Positions 29,461 through 41,900 of a stretch of 64,000 nt of DNA are shown here, in pieces. The translations under genes were made by a program, and so were the position numbers. The notes under the pieces were generated by a model. That model made no database searches. It was not told the origin of the DNA and was given only the letters and a program-made list of their open reading frames with translations. Every line of letters begins with the position of its first letter. Position 1 is the stretch's first letter. Source of the DNA: Dipteris shenzhenensis (Eukaryota; Polypodiophyta; Polypodiopsida; Gleicheniales); assembly GCA_047967505.1 (NCBI GenBank), contig CM106538.1. One strand, 5' to 3'.

Positions 29461-32396
29461 TTGAAAGAATATGCCAATGTACCAAGCTCTATTCCTTCAG
29501 AGATGGATGATTCCAATGCACTCAACTATAGCATTGATGTCTTATCAAGAGTCAATGAGTTCATTGGTACCGAGAAAGAAAAATATTTCACAAGTGATGC
29601 CTTATCCGGGGTGGATGAGTTCATGCACATTGAGAACTTGGGCAAAGATGTCAAAAGTGATATCTTTTCAAGCATGGATGGCTTCATGGATACTGATAAA
29701 GTTCTTGGAGTCAAACCAAGTAACTATGGAATTATGGAAATCATGCACGATGATTTAATGAGTGATGTTCTCTCTGGAGTAGAGGAGTTTCAAGACTATG
29801 GAGTTATGAAATCCATAGAAAGTGCATCAATGAGTGACGTTCTCTCAAGAATAGATGAGTTTGAAGATCATTCTGGACACTCTATCGCCACTGACTATGG
29901 AGTTAGGAAATCCATAGAAAGTGCATCAATGAGTGATGTTCTCTCAGGAATAGATGAGTTTGAAGATCATTCTAGACACTCTAATGCGACTGTGACAAGT
30001 GGTTCTATGATTGTATCAAAAGTAGGGATGAGATCAACAAAGGACTATTTGGTATTTGACTTTGATTGTGAAACAGTCAATGTTACAAATGGCTTGACGA
30101 ATGTATCAAAAGCAAGGATGACATCAACAAAGGACTATTCAGTATTTGACTGCCAGAGTGATAAGATCAAGGATGCAACATCCCATGAAGACAACGTGAT
30201 AAATAAATCTTACAAGGAGAACTGCACAAATCCAAATAAGAATGTACATAAGGTCCCAAAATGGATATACAGATGCATGAAATGACAGCGAGTCCAGGCA
30301 GATCCAGAAAAGCAACCAAAGAGAATAAGAGTAATGAATGAAGATGCTATGCTAAAAGCAATGCGATCTACATGCTGTAAGCATAGATGTATGCGATCCA
30401 TTAACTTACATGACATCAAGGGCTGTAGAGAACATGTATGGCAAAGGAAATGGAGCAAAAGAAATGAACACCTACTCATGAGATTGTCTTGCTTTCTTGT
30501 AAATAATAAGAGAAGGTGAAGTTCAGGACAACAAATAAGGCCTCTTATAAATGGAAAAAGTGTTTGCAATAATGCATATCACATTATTACACGATTATCA
30601 CATGGCACATATTGGAATTTGGTTAATAAAGCAAAGTATGGAGTTAAATTTAACATTCATGGAAACACAGGAAGGCCCAAAACAAGAGCCTCAATAGTTG
30701 CGGCAACAATAATTTTGAAAGATTACATTTATGAAAATGCTTTACCGCAACCCCATCTATCAGAAATGCATCTTCCGATAGGTTTGACTAAAAAAGAAGT
30801 ATTTAACTCTATTGGAGAAACACAGAGGCAAAGAGGGCATGCACCAGCATCTTTTCATACTTTGTATACTCTTTGGAAAAAAAGCTTTGGACATGTTAAA
30901 ATCCCAAAGAGGCAAAAAATGTCAAAGTGCAACGATTGTGATGATTTAAAGCGAGCACTTGAGAGTGCAACATCTCCAGAACAAAAAGAAGCTTATAAAA
31001 AAAAGAGAGAATTTCATCATGGACTTGTTCGACATTCTAGAATAAAATATGCATTTTGGAAGGAGCAAGCTATTTCTCACCCAAATGAGTACATGTGTGT
31101 TATTGTAGATGGTATGGATCAAACTACAATAACATTACCTCGATTCGTTAAGGAAAAATACACTCCACCTAAGCTACAAGGAAAATACTTTTTAAAGACA
31201 CATCTATGTGGAGTGTTAGTGCATAGATTTAAGTTTTTTGCAGACATATGGATTGATTCCTTGCATCTACATGATAGCAATCAAGTTGTAACATCTGTTA
31301 TACATCAAAATACACTCCACCTAAGCTACAAGGAAAATACTTTTTAAAGACACATCCATGTGGAGTGCTAGTGCATGGATTTAAGTTTTTTGCAAACATA
31401 TGGATTTATTCCTTGCATCTACATGATAGCAATCAAGTTGTAACATCCGTTATGAAGGCAATTCACAATGTACATGGATGCCCTGATAGGTCATAGCGCT
31501 CCACACTATTTTCGCTTTTTCTTAAAGGATGAAAAACCAGTGATGCAGTGGCAACACTATTCTCTTGATACAAAATGGGAACCTCAAGAACCTTACTCTC
31601 TCTTAACTTCAATCCCAAGCAAAGAAATGCATCCAACATGGGCTCCTATAAAAGAATTTAGCGAGAAATCCAAAGGTAAAAATAGAAGGATTAAAAGCTT
31701 TTATTACATACAAAGAGGAAATGCTCCCGAGATTTCCTGATTAGAAGCCCTCTTGGAAGGAACACACTATTGTTGTAATTAGCAAGACCTACCAATTGAT
31801 AAAGGACCTTGCAAAAATGCGAGAAGATGATATTAAGGCAGAACGGTCTTTATTTTGGCCAAATGTTGGTAACGACTTGTGCCCAGCATGTGGTCTCTTT
31901 GAAAATGAGTTTGAATCACTGCTCCCACATCCATATTGTGGACCTAAGAAGAGAGAGTTTATGCCACAAATAGACATAGACGTCCATTGTTTTATTGCAG
32001 TCGACCATCGGATGATGAACATGAGAACCTGAAGTTTTGGGTTGTGAAAGTAGTTGACATGAGCATGGACAACCGGGGGAGAGCTACAACATTTACAGTG
32101 GTATGGTATGAGCCCTTGAGGGGTAGGAAGGAGAACCAGGATAACAATACATTGTATAGTAGTTGTCTGAAAAAGGAATGGGTCCCAAACCATGATGCAA
32201 TTTCAAGACTTTCCATAGAGACAGTCATAGTATCTTGGATTTAATCAAGGTCAAAGAAAACAAAGAAGCACATGGGGTATGATGTAGAAGACAAAATAAA
32301 ATTACTACAACAAATTATTTTGTACATTACAGAGTTCATAAAGATGCTCGCCCAGGATGAAGTAGAAGGAGATAGCGCAAATGAAGAATGCCCATG
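29461..32396 (+). pseudogene. Large transposase-like gene, family not identified (frameshifted)
   Basis: Successive plus-strand frames form one decayed gene. 29461-30285 (274 codons) has an acidic repeat region with at least five SDVLSxIDEFEDH-like units. 30290-30519 adds a Cys-rich segment (STCCKHRCM). 30619-31347 (about 240 codons) has FNIHGNTGRPKTRA, GLTKKEVF, WKKSFGHVKIPK, a CNDCDDL motif and VIVDGMDQTTITLPRF. A 152-bp tandem duplication (31158-31455) breaks the frame before MKAIHNVHGC. Later come CPACGLF (Cys motif) and a C-terminal FWVVKVVDM/VVWYEP module like a small Tudor/BAH-type fold. The DGMDQ-type acid followed by conserved spacing resembles large DDE-like transposases of uncharacterised eukaryotic families; this is inference. 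It is unlike the hAT, CACTA and MULE proteins nearby. Confidence 0.6.
31158..31455 (+). repeat. 152-bp tandem duplication inside the transposase-like gene
   Basis: Two adjacent copies starting CACTCCACCTAAGCTACAAG at 31161 and 31313. 152 is not a multiple of three, so the duplication itself shifts the frame. Confidence 0.93.
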
Positions 32397-32497
32397 ATAA
32401 CACCATTCAAATATCAAGAAAGAGTGAAGGTGGTGGTGGTGGTCTTGAAGATGAGAGTGAATGAAGATGGCACCCAAGCGACAAGTGACGACAAAAA

Positions 32498-32590
32498 GGA
32501 CATTTTGAACAAGCAAATGTTTGGATCACTCATTTATGTGATGATAGAAAAGGACATTCAAACAAGCAAATGTTTGGATCACCCATTTGT
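32498..32590. repeat. Short direct repeat
   Basis: AACAAGCAAATGTTTGGATCAC occurs at about 32508 and again near 32561 as CAAACAAGCAAATGTTTGGA (partial match), with ACATT before each. Confidence 0.75.
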
Positions 32591-32599
32591 ACTAAACTC

Positions 32600-33165
32600 A
32601 CTGTAAAGGAAAAAATAAATTATTGAAAAGGCCACAGCAGATCCTTTGAACAAAGACTCATCCATAGAAATATTTCTTGTAAAACTTATGATAGTGTAAA
32701 ATTGCAAGCATAGCTATTGCTATTTTTTGGAGTACAAAAGAGGCTTCCATCATGTCTCATGTCTATATAAACCTTTTAATTTCTTATATATTCAAGAGTG
32801 TTATAGTTTTCTGCATTGAAAGTAAAAAGAGTCTTGTAGGTCTCTTGTGTATACATTTTTCAAATTTTGCGAATGCTCAATAGCATGGTTTTTCATGGAT
32901 TTAAACTAATAACTCAGATTTTTTAATTTAAGAATACATTATTATAAACAAGAAATACAAATTTAGGATTTAATAGTAGTTTTTGCATTATTAGTGCAAC
33001 ATTGTAGAGAGATATTTTGAAATGTATTATGTGGAAATGACAGTGCCAGAAAGTAAACTTTTGATTCTCGAATGACATTTTCATAAAGTATACTTTTTAT
33101 TTGGGAAGGATTTTAAGGAATAGAGTAGACATATGAGTCCAAAATTAATGAAATAAGTGTTGCAA
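32600..33165. other. Stretch without recognisable gene
   Basis: AT-rich, no coding or repeat signature. Confidence 0.4.
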
Positions 33166-33169
33166 GTGG

Positions 33170-33522
33170 ATCAAGCAAGGAAGCCTTACCCAAAGAAGGT
33201 ATGGACAAGGCAAAGCATGACCAAGAGGAGTTGCCCCCTAGAAGGCATAGATGGTTCTTCAACCATGACCTTACAGACTCCAAAGTAGCCTACTAGTCAG
33301 GAACCTAGTAGCTAGGACCCTTTTCACCAAGAACTTGGTCATGAGACTCTAGAGCAGCCTACTAGTCAGGTGCTTGGAACTGAAGAGCAGACTACTAGGC
33401 ACGACGATACTAGCCAAGACCCTACTATTGAAACTCTAGTCTTAGAGTAGCCTATTAGTCAGGACCCTGGTAGTCAAGCACCTAGCATTGAGGACATTGG
33501 TACTGAGGAACATGATGGCTGA
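33170..33522 (+). pseudogene. Acidic, repeat-containing coding remnant
   Basis: One plus frame reads as QPTSQ/TLEQ/DPTIE-type acidic repeats (for example ETLEQPTSQVLGTEEQ) and ends EEHDG before a TGA at about 33515. The in-frame interruptions I can see are TAG codons at positions where Gln (CAG) occurs in the parallel repeat units. This resembles the low-complexity C-terminal tail of a plant transposon protein. No domain allows a family call. Confidence 0.4.
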
Positions 33523-33728
33523 CGGCTTTGTAATCACAAGTTTTGAACTTCTATGTAAAGTGAATATCTAATAAAAAGTTAACTACTTTTTTGATTTCTT
33601 TACTCTTATTATTGTGTATAAAGATTGTTTATGAGGTCCATTTTATACTTAATGGTGTATTTTAAACTTTATGTCAATGTATTTTTATAGTTAAGGGTGT
33701 TTTTTAATACCAGGTGAGGTGTATATGT

Positions 33729-34180
33729 ACACGACTTACACATAAAAGGGTTTATGTACACTACCTTTCTAAGGGGTTTATGTACACCACCTTTCTAAAA
33801 GAAATGGTCATAAAGGTGTGTGTGCACACCACTTATACATAAAGGTGTTTATTTACACCACCTTTCTAAGAGAATTGGTCATTTATTGATGTTCTTAGGT
33901 GATAGTAGCTCAATTCATATGAGAATTATGAAGATGTTTATGTAGACCACCTTTGTAAGAGATTTGGTTATGCATTGATGTTCTTAGTACATAAATGTAG
34001 GTGAATATGTACACCACCTTTCAAAGAGAATTAGTGATGTATTGATGTTCTTAGGTAATAGTAGCTCAATGTAAACATTGAAAAGTTTTTGAATGAAGGC
34101 CAATACATGTACACCACCTTTCAAAGAGAATTGGTGATGTATTGATGTTCTTAGGTAATAGTAGCTCAATGTACTTGCAA
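33729..34180. repeat. Complex tandem repeat, GTACACCACCTTTC unit
   Basis: TGTACACCACCTTTCTAAGAG or CAAAGAG followed by GAATTGGTGATGTATTGATG and TTCTTAGGTAATAGTAGCTC recurs about five times, with shorter half-units at the left. The last two full units are nearly identical. Confidence 0.88.
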
Positions 34181-34189
34181 ATACTTTAA

Positions 34190-34720
34190 TAGCAAGATTT
34201 TCATGATCATATTAAGCAGTAGAAGAGTATACTATCTATCCTTAGTAAGATATGCATATAAGAAGTATGTACTTAATCACCAAATCTTTTGTTTTGAGTT
34301 GTCAAATCTATTTCAAAAAACAACATTACTAGTATATTTAAAAAATTTGGACTATTTTATAGTCCATTTCTCAAATTGGACTTTACACAAGTCTAAAAAT
34401 TTTGAATAGTGTGTTAACAATCTTTGACTTTGCCCATTTATCTGTGAATTGAACATTGGGGGGTTTGGGATACCTAGAGCGAACATTCCTAGATATGTCG
34501 CCCCTTGGAATGAAGTCCCCCCATAGTCACTCACTAGAGGAGATTGGATGAGAATTTGGGATGGTTCCATGACTCCTCCACCACTTGGCATGAGCCGGTA
34601 AGGGTTTGTAACTATTGTATGCTATATTGAATGGAAATAAAGATTGCACACACTAACACCAGCTTTTTTTTAGATACTTGATCTTTTATCTACTACCATA
34701 TTGGTCCCATCAATCACTTG
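34190..34720. other. Stretch without recognisable gene
   Basis: Between the tandem repeat and the TNP2 remnant. No motif seen. Confidence 0.4.
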
Positions 34721-34725
34721 CTTAA

Positions 34726-36871
34726 TCCCGTGCATATCTTCAAGAATGTGGCATCTACCATTTGGGAACATTTGAATGGGACATGAGATTCCGTAGGCAA
34801 AAGGGAGGATCTACACACCACAGGGAGGATGCGTGAAGCTTGGCCACAAGAGAGGCCAAATGGGCATGTCTTTTTACCTCATGCACCGTGGAGGTTATCA
34901 AAGCTAGAGTTAGTGGCAGTGAAGCGAGCTATCACTACAATTTGTACTCCCACTGGATGCATGAGGTGTTTGAAGGGGGCCTTCACAAAGAGCAAGAAAA
35001 GAGGTGTAGAGCAATTATATGGCTTGAAATCTCATGATTGGCACAAGATGCTCCAAGTAAGTATTTTATGTGCATAATATCTTTTTCCTTCCAAATTTGT
35101 GAGTGAATTAGAAGCAACTAATCAACCATTCCTCGTGTGTTCAGTTCATACTACCTACTGGCATTTCTCGTAGTGCATCGACGGACGTGAAGGATTGTAT
35201 TTACAAGATGGGCGAGCTTGTGAGGTACTTTACAAGATACAAAATGTGAAGCATATCAATACTCCATGCAAGGTTTTCATATTACTAATATGGTGTACTT
35301 TTTCCTTTCTAGGTATGTGAGCTCAAAGGAAATAGATCCCACCATGCTTGAGAATGCTTGAGTTATGTCAGTGGAGGTGGTTTGCTTAGTGGAGGACACC
35401 TTTCCACGTTCTATTCTCACAAGACAACTACATCTCATAGTGCATTTGGTGGATGAGATTGCTATATGTGGCACTATACACGCACGATGGTTGTTCTTCC
35501 TCGAGCGCTTCATGAAGACCTTGAAGGCTTTCATGAGACAAAATGCAAGACCCGAAGGTAGCATGGACGAGGGTTGGTTGGTACAAGAGTCACTTGTATA
35601 TATTTCTGAGTTTCTTGTTGATGTGGATAGCTCTCTCCCACGACTATGGAAAGATGATAAAGACCTAAGGATGACCTCTATTGTGCCTCAAGGGAAAGGA
35701 CGGAGCAAAGTAATAGACATGAAGTTGCTTAATAATATCAACCTTTATTGCATGCTTAATAGTGATGTGATGAAAATATGGGTGACAAGATACGAGGATG
35801 CAAAGGTAAGAAGACAAGGAGAAAGGGCCCTCTTTCATACACACCACGGATCTCATGTGCCATACCCTCAGCATCTAAGAGCACTTCCAAAGGATATTCA
35901 TGTGGATTGGATACTTGACGAAATGGAGAGAGCAGAGAGAGAGATGAGGGGATACATATCACAATGGAAGAATGGGAGTATGCTAGGGGATACATGAGCA
36001 AGGTCAGTATATCGAATGTTATGCATAAGTTAGGAGCTTTCAACAATTTAGATTGCTTTATTTAATTGATTTTATCTTAGTGTAGTGTACTATGTTCAAT
36101 GCTATATGGTGTGAGGGCAAGCATTTTCGGACACAACAAATTGATGATAAGAGAAACACACAAGATTGGGTGTCATTGTTAGCTTTGAGGGAGCTAATGG
36201 AGCCATGGATGATTATTGTGGCATAATCCAAGATATTATTAAGCTTGACTTTCGACGCTTCTTCGTGTATGATTTGGATGTCAAGTGGTTTAAGGATGTG
36301 GTGAAAAGAGGTCCTAATGCAACAATCATCGCCATGCAAGTGGCTTTGTAGCTATTGGCTCCACCAAGTTTTGGCAAAGTAAGAAGGACACACTAGTACT
36401 ACTGCAACAATGTGAACAAGTATTGTACACACATGTGAAAATACTCACTTTTAAATATTGGATACCTTCGATGCAAGGAAAATAACATGATTGTATTTGT
36501 GTTTGAATTAGGTTGTCTATCAACCAATGTTGGATAATAATAGGTGGTGGCATGTCATACCTATTACGCCACGTTCCAAAGTGATGTATAGTACATTTAC
36601 TAATATGGAGCTTATGGAAGATGATAATGGCCATGGAGGTGATAATGACCATGATACGAGAGAGAAGGATGATCATGAGATAGGAGATAGAGATATTAAG
36701 GCCATTACCCGTGAGGATGAGCCTACCATTGGTGATGCTGATTTCGATGAGCACATGAGTAGCAAAAGAGGTAGTGGGCTGAATGTATTTATAGATCTCA
36801 ACATTGGTTTGGATTTTGAAGTAGATAGTTTGGTAAGGGCTGATCTCATTGAGGATGAGATTGAACTGTAG
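34726..36871 (+). pseudogene. CACTA/EnSpm transposase (TNP2-like) C-terminal half
   Basis: Exon-like blocks in order: VHIFKNVASTIWEHLNG (34730s), equivalent to the DxMHxxKN box; LYGLKSHDWHKMLQ (to about 35056), the signature that opens DUF4218; then 35365-35997 with LHLIVHLVDEI, RWLFFLERFMKTLK and QNARPEGSMDEGWL, the core of DUF4218. Next is DUF4216-type sequence (YCGIIQDIIKLDFRRFFVYDL at about 36220) and, after a clear GT-AG intron (36420-36511), NNRWWHVIP. A TGA near 35358, a one-base deletion near 36168 and an in-frame TAG at 36351 kill it. TNP2-type proteins bind the element ends and excise the DNA. The N-terminal catalytic part is missing here. Confidence 0.9.
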
Positions 36872-37079
36872 CCCATCATTGATATTGGCAAAACTATTTT
36901 ACATATTATCTCATTCTCCTCACCTCACTTAATTTTTGTATATGTGGGTTTGCCAAAAAGCATTGATATTTTTATTAAAATTATGGGCTTTGGTAATCAC
37001 GGGCAATGTTTGGAAAGTAGTGATGCACATTTATCAGCTTGCACCAAAATATCACTTTCTTTATTCTCTGTTCTGCATT

Positions 37080-37245
37080 TATAAAGGCATCTAAATCCAC
37101 ATCTAAATCACAATGCAGATGTGCAAATAGAAATGCAAATAGACGTGCTAATAGACGTGCTTATAGACGCATCCATATTTTCACTATTCTAGTTGTGCCT
37201 ATAGACGCACCCGCTATTTTGCACGTCTATCAAGCGCGTCTATAG
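37080..37245 (+). repeat. CACTA-type subterminal repeats (AATAGACGTGC units)
   Basis: About ten variants of ATAGACGTGC, ATAGACGCAC and ACGTCTATCA in both orientations, 20-180 bp from the element end. In EnSpm elements such short subterminal repeats bind the element's DNA-binding protein. Confidence 0.8.
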
Positions 37246-37247
37246 TT

Positions 37248-37263
37248 GCTTTGTCTTGTTGTG
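37248..37263 (+). repeat. Right terminal inverted repeat of the CACTA-type element
   Basis: GCTTTGTCTTGTTGTG; its complement CACAACAAGACAAAGC matches the left end of another element at 53588-53603 (CACAACAATACAAAGC) and the right end at 52526-52541. Termini are CACAA rather than CACTA. Confidence 0.85.
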
Positions 37264-37429
37264 GAAGCACTATCTTCCAACATGGGATCCTTGGACAAAA
37301 TTCTTTCGGACCTCAAATGAATGTATGAGACCTCTAACTAGGCACACTCAGGCTAAATTGTAGTTCTTGAATTTTTATATTCTAGACTACCCCAGAGGTT
37401 ATCACATTTGGCGAGGGCTACCAGTTGAG

Positions 37430-37800
37430 CAACGGGCGGCGTAATAGGCATAATGCACCGGCCAACGGAATAGCTAGTGCCACATGTTTAGCAGGATAAG
37501 ACACAGATGGTATCCCCATAGATGTAGGGATAAGCTTAAGACAATGGTTGGAGGGATCATGGGGTCATCGGGATGCACCAGTCAACGGTATATTTATGGC
37601 AACGGTTGGCATGATAGCAATAGAGTGGTGGTCCGAGGGATAAGCTTACTGCACCAATCGATGGGATGGTCAAATCGGCAGGGTATGAATATGGCCACGG
37701 ATGTGGGGTTGGGCTTACCATGCCGATCGGCTAAATAATGATATAGCAATGGTCATGGGGATAGCTCAATGGCCATGGTCGAATGGCTATCAGGTTGGTG
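37430..37800. repeat. Degenerate repeats with GGGATAAGCTTAC and GCACCAATCGATGGGA units
   Basis: Several loosely similar segments (GATGCACCAGTCAACGG, TGCACCAATCGATGGG, GATGTAGGGATAAGCTTAAG) recur at 30-130 bp spacing. No coding potential. Confidence 0.5.
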
Positions 37801-37853
37801 GGATAATTAACTTTGACCTCACTTTGACAAGCATTTAATCAAGGCGACGGAGA

Positions 37854-38201
37854 AAGGGATAAAGAAAGCTTCCAAAATAATTTGTGAGTTTTATATCCTT
37901 TGAAAAAGTGTCCAGTGTCGGTGGTGGGCTCGCTTAGGCCAGCTGATATCTACCCACACTAGGATGCAAAATGGATAAAGATTGTTTTTTAAATAATGTT
38001 TTCATGTAAATATATTTGAAGTTATTTTCACAAAAAAAAGGAGAAAAGTTTTTTTCATAGACATTATCTTTTAAAATTTAGTGAAATCTCACATTTTTTA
38101 TAGTTTACTAGCTATATACCCTAAAGATTACAAAAAACTAGTAAAAAATATATATGAGATTAATTGTAAGTATTTATGTGCCAATGGGGAGTTCGCTTAT
38201 G
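37854..38201 (+). repeat. Duplicated segment A1 (second copy at 50258-50615)
   Basis: About 348 bp with more than 93 percent identity by eye to 50258-50615, including AAAGGGATAAAGAAAGCTTCC and TGTGCCAATGGGGAGT. It lies at the left side of the hAT locus and is followed by short repeats (TGCCAATTGGTAACTACTCG types, 38180-38350) that look like subterminal repeats of a transposon. Confidence 0.93.
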
Positions 38202-38350
38202 CCGACTTGTAACTTCTCGCATATGGATAGAAAATACCTTTGAACCATGTGCCAGTGGGTGATCCACATATGCCAATTGGTAACTACTCGCACATGGATG
38301 TGAAATTGAAAATCTAGCCGGTTGTGTAGCTTGCCATTGCCAGCTTGTAT
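38180..38350 (+). repeat. Subterminal-type short repeats of the hAT locus
   Basis: Three variants of TGCCRAYTTGTAAC followed by TCTCGCAYATGGAT in about 170 bp. They sit 0.3-0.5 kb inside the left edge of the hAT-related sequence. Confidence 0.55.
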
Positions 38351-38605
38351 CAACCCGCACATTATACATTAGAGATCATTACAGACTATACTAGTTTGCT
38401 TCTAAGAGGAAATTAGTGGCATTGTTTATTGTACATTTATGTGCAAAGAAAAGTACTATCTTATCTCAGAAGAATGAGTTGATCTTATATAGGTATGAAA
38501 TCTGTCTAAACTTACGTTAGATATTTTCCAACCTAGGTAGCATCCTTCACTTCGTAGTTTCAAACAAAGGATTTTGATAAGTGTAAATGTAGGTATTGCT
38601 GGCTA

Positions 38606-38832
38606 CTACACTAGTGTGTGTGAAATACTGACATTCACATATAGAGCATCATGATGTGAATGATCATAGTGCAGATAGATGCTTACTTGAGAAAGAGCGG
38701 GACATGGGAAAAGGCAACTTGCCATCCCATGCCTATTTCTATAGGCAGATTACCACGTCTATAACCATTGATTTATGTCGGGAGGGGGCAAGACAATTGG
38801 ATGCTTGCTCTCTCCTGAGGTCTAGTAAACAT
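38606..38832 (+). repeat. R1 repeat, copy 1
   Basis: Matches 39477-39705 along its length (CTACTACACTAGTGTGTGTG, AGATGCTTACTTGAGAAAGA, TTTATGTCGGGAGGGGGCAA). Lies upstream of the first BED finger. Confidence 0.88.
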
Positions 38833-38989
38833 AAATTTGTTTTTGATGACATATTAGTGATTATCTTAAGTTGCTGAAAATATACTAATAATTAATATGT
38901 TTTTTCTTTTTACATGTACAGCAACCATCAAGAACAGAGAAGTTAGGGTAGGCCAATGTTAACCGCCAAACGAGACTCAAGGAGAAGGC

Positions 38990-41900
38990 CAAAGTGTTTC
39001 AAAACCACAAGATTTTGTTACAACGTTAGGGCATCAAAAGTGGAAGTGCAACTTTTGCAACCAAATCTTTACAACATTGGCCATGAGGATAAGAAAACAT
39101 TTGATTGGAGATGAAGATAAATTAATAAAGGGATGTGCTGGACCAAATGGCTAATCCATTTCTGGCATCCTGCAACGCATTAACAATGCAGAAAGTTCAA
39201 TCACTTGTGTACGAGTTGAATATGTAAATGAGTGAACATTTACTATGTGGAACTATTGTAATGAAATTTGACAATGATTTAGACAATGGATGTTCTTAAT
39301 CGATCAACTACTAGTTCCTTGCATATTTATTTGAGAGTTGATGTTTTAGATTGCTTGTAGCATGAACGAATGCATTTAGATCCTTTGAATAATTGTGTTG
39401 AAGAATTAAGATTGAAAAGTAGAAGGCGATAGAGAGAGACCCACAAGCCGCCACATGCATGTAAGCAATGTTAGCTACTACACTAGCGTGTGTGAAATAC
39501 CAACTTTCACGTACAGAGCATGATGTTACGAAAGATCACAGTGTAGATCATAGATGCTTACTCAAGAAAGAGCGAGATGTGGGAAAAGGCAATTTGCCAT
39601 CTGAAGCCTACGTTTCTAGGCAAATTACCATGTATATAGCCATCCAATTATGTCGGGAGGGGGCAAGATGATTGGATGGTTGCTCCGTCTCGAAGTCTGG
39701 CGCACTCACTGAATGTTGGCAGAATAAGAATGAGGGAAATGACTTCTCCATGCAACACATATTCAGGAAATAAAAGTTTAAGATTAGAGAAATGTTTGTA
39801 TACATGCAATTGACAATTTTCCACATTATTGATCTATTGAAATGTGCATACAGAGTTCGTGAGCATGGCTCTAGACAAACGAGACAGAAACCCTGCAAAA
39901 GTTCGAGACTATGTTATGCTCGTAACTCCCACAAAGTGGAGATGTAACATCTGCCATGAAGAGTACAGAGGCTCAGGATCTCCTACGTGCAAACATTTCA
40001 TAGGCAACCATCAAAGACAAATTGGAAAGTGTAAGGGTCCGAGAGTGGAAAGGATGATTGCTGTCTTGGGTGGTTAGACAGTCGACAGTGCAGACACAAT
40101 TGTGGATGAAATAGTTGCATGTCACCATTCTCAACTTATAATTGAAGAAAGAACCAGGGGTCTTGAAACCCCAGGTGAGCAATTGGCGACTATGGAAAGT
40201 TGTTCGCAAAGTGAAACTGCACATAGTAGTGGTGCTGGATCCCTTGCACAGTCAGCAAGTTTCTCAAATGTGCATATGGGAAGAGGACAATGCAGTAATG
40301 TGCCTCATTCGAATGCCCATGCACGTGTGCATCAATAGATCCTTGAATCTTCCTTCAAAGCACAACATATCAAGAAGGCACAACAAGATGTGTTTGAAGC
40401 TATATGTCGCACGGGATATCCGTTGAGCATGGTGCAAATCCCACATTGGAAAAAAGCCTGATGCTTACTACAGTAGGATGAAAGAGCAGATGCAGCAAGT
40501 GGTTTATGATGGCATTGAGAAAACTGCTTGCACAATCCTATCAGATGGATGGAAGAATGTTAGCAAGCGGCCCTTGATTAATGTCATGCTTGTGACATTC
40601 AAAGGGAAGGCTTTTCGACAGTCAATTGATACAAGCAGTGAGGCTAAGACAGGAGAATTCATTGCAGAGCTGTTAAGTAGATGTATTGAAGATATTGGTC
40701 CTGACAATATTATTCAGTTGATTTTACTGATAATGCCAAGAATTATCGAAAGGCTAGGAAAATTATAAATCGCAGATATCGATGTATTTGGGCATCGCCA
40801 TGCTCGTGCCACTATCTGGATTTAGTATTGGAAGATTGGTACAAAACACCTGAGACAAACTTCTTCAAAGTTGCTGTGGATGAGGCACGAAAGTTCGTGT
40901 TGTACTTTCGTAACCATGAGAGATTACTAGGCATATTCAAGAATCATCAGTGTGTGAGTCACCCTCTAGAGCTTCTAAATCCATGTGAAACGTGCTTTGG
41001 CACAAACTATATAATGATGCAGCGGTTGTTAAAGCAGCAGGCCCTTGTAATAGAGACACTATTTAGTGTAGAAGCTATAGAGTGGATAGCCGAGGCATGC
41101 TCAATCAATTCTCGTAATAACAAATTTGGAGACCTAAAGGCATTGGTTAATATTCTAGCATTTTGGAAAAGGGTATCTGATGCAGTGGAAGCGATGAAGC
41201 CAATTTGATTTGCAATCCGTAGTTTGGATGTGAAACGGAAAAGCATGGGAAGTGCTTATATGGCATGGTGGACTGCTAAGAGGGATGTTTTGAAGGAAGA
41301 TGCGAGGCCACGCGAAGGTGGGTATAGCATGACTAAACAAACTGTGTTGCAAAAGATGGTGCAAAACAATAGAATCAAGCTCACAACTCTTTGCACTATG
41401 CCGCCCATATATTGGATCCACAATGGTGGGAATATCGCACAGAGGTTGATGTTCAGATAATGCAGTCGTGGCATGATCTTCTTGGATGTTTCTTTGAGAA
41501 TAGGATAGAGTATGCCTCTGCTGTTAGGGAACTGTCAACTTTTTGAAATAGAGAAGGACTGTTTGCCGATCAAAGAATCAAAGAATTAGCAAAGGATATG
41601 CCAGCATGGAGGGGAAACTGTGGAGCATCCACACCTCATTTGGCCATGAAGGTGTTTTCACAACCTTGTAGCAACTCCTCTAGCAAATGCAACTGACGTA
41701 ACTATAAGTTCTTGCATTCCATCACAAGAAACCACTTGAGATCAAAAACATAAAAAAAGCTAGTTTACCTCTATGCAAACGATAGAGTTTTGGATGATGT
41801 GAAAGGGGTATGCAGTGATGGTGATATGCCAAAGTGGGTACATATTGATCTTCCAGGTGCCTTGCATGATGCCCCTATACTAACTCATCTTGTGCCGAAT

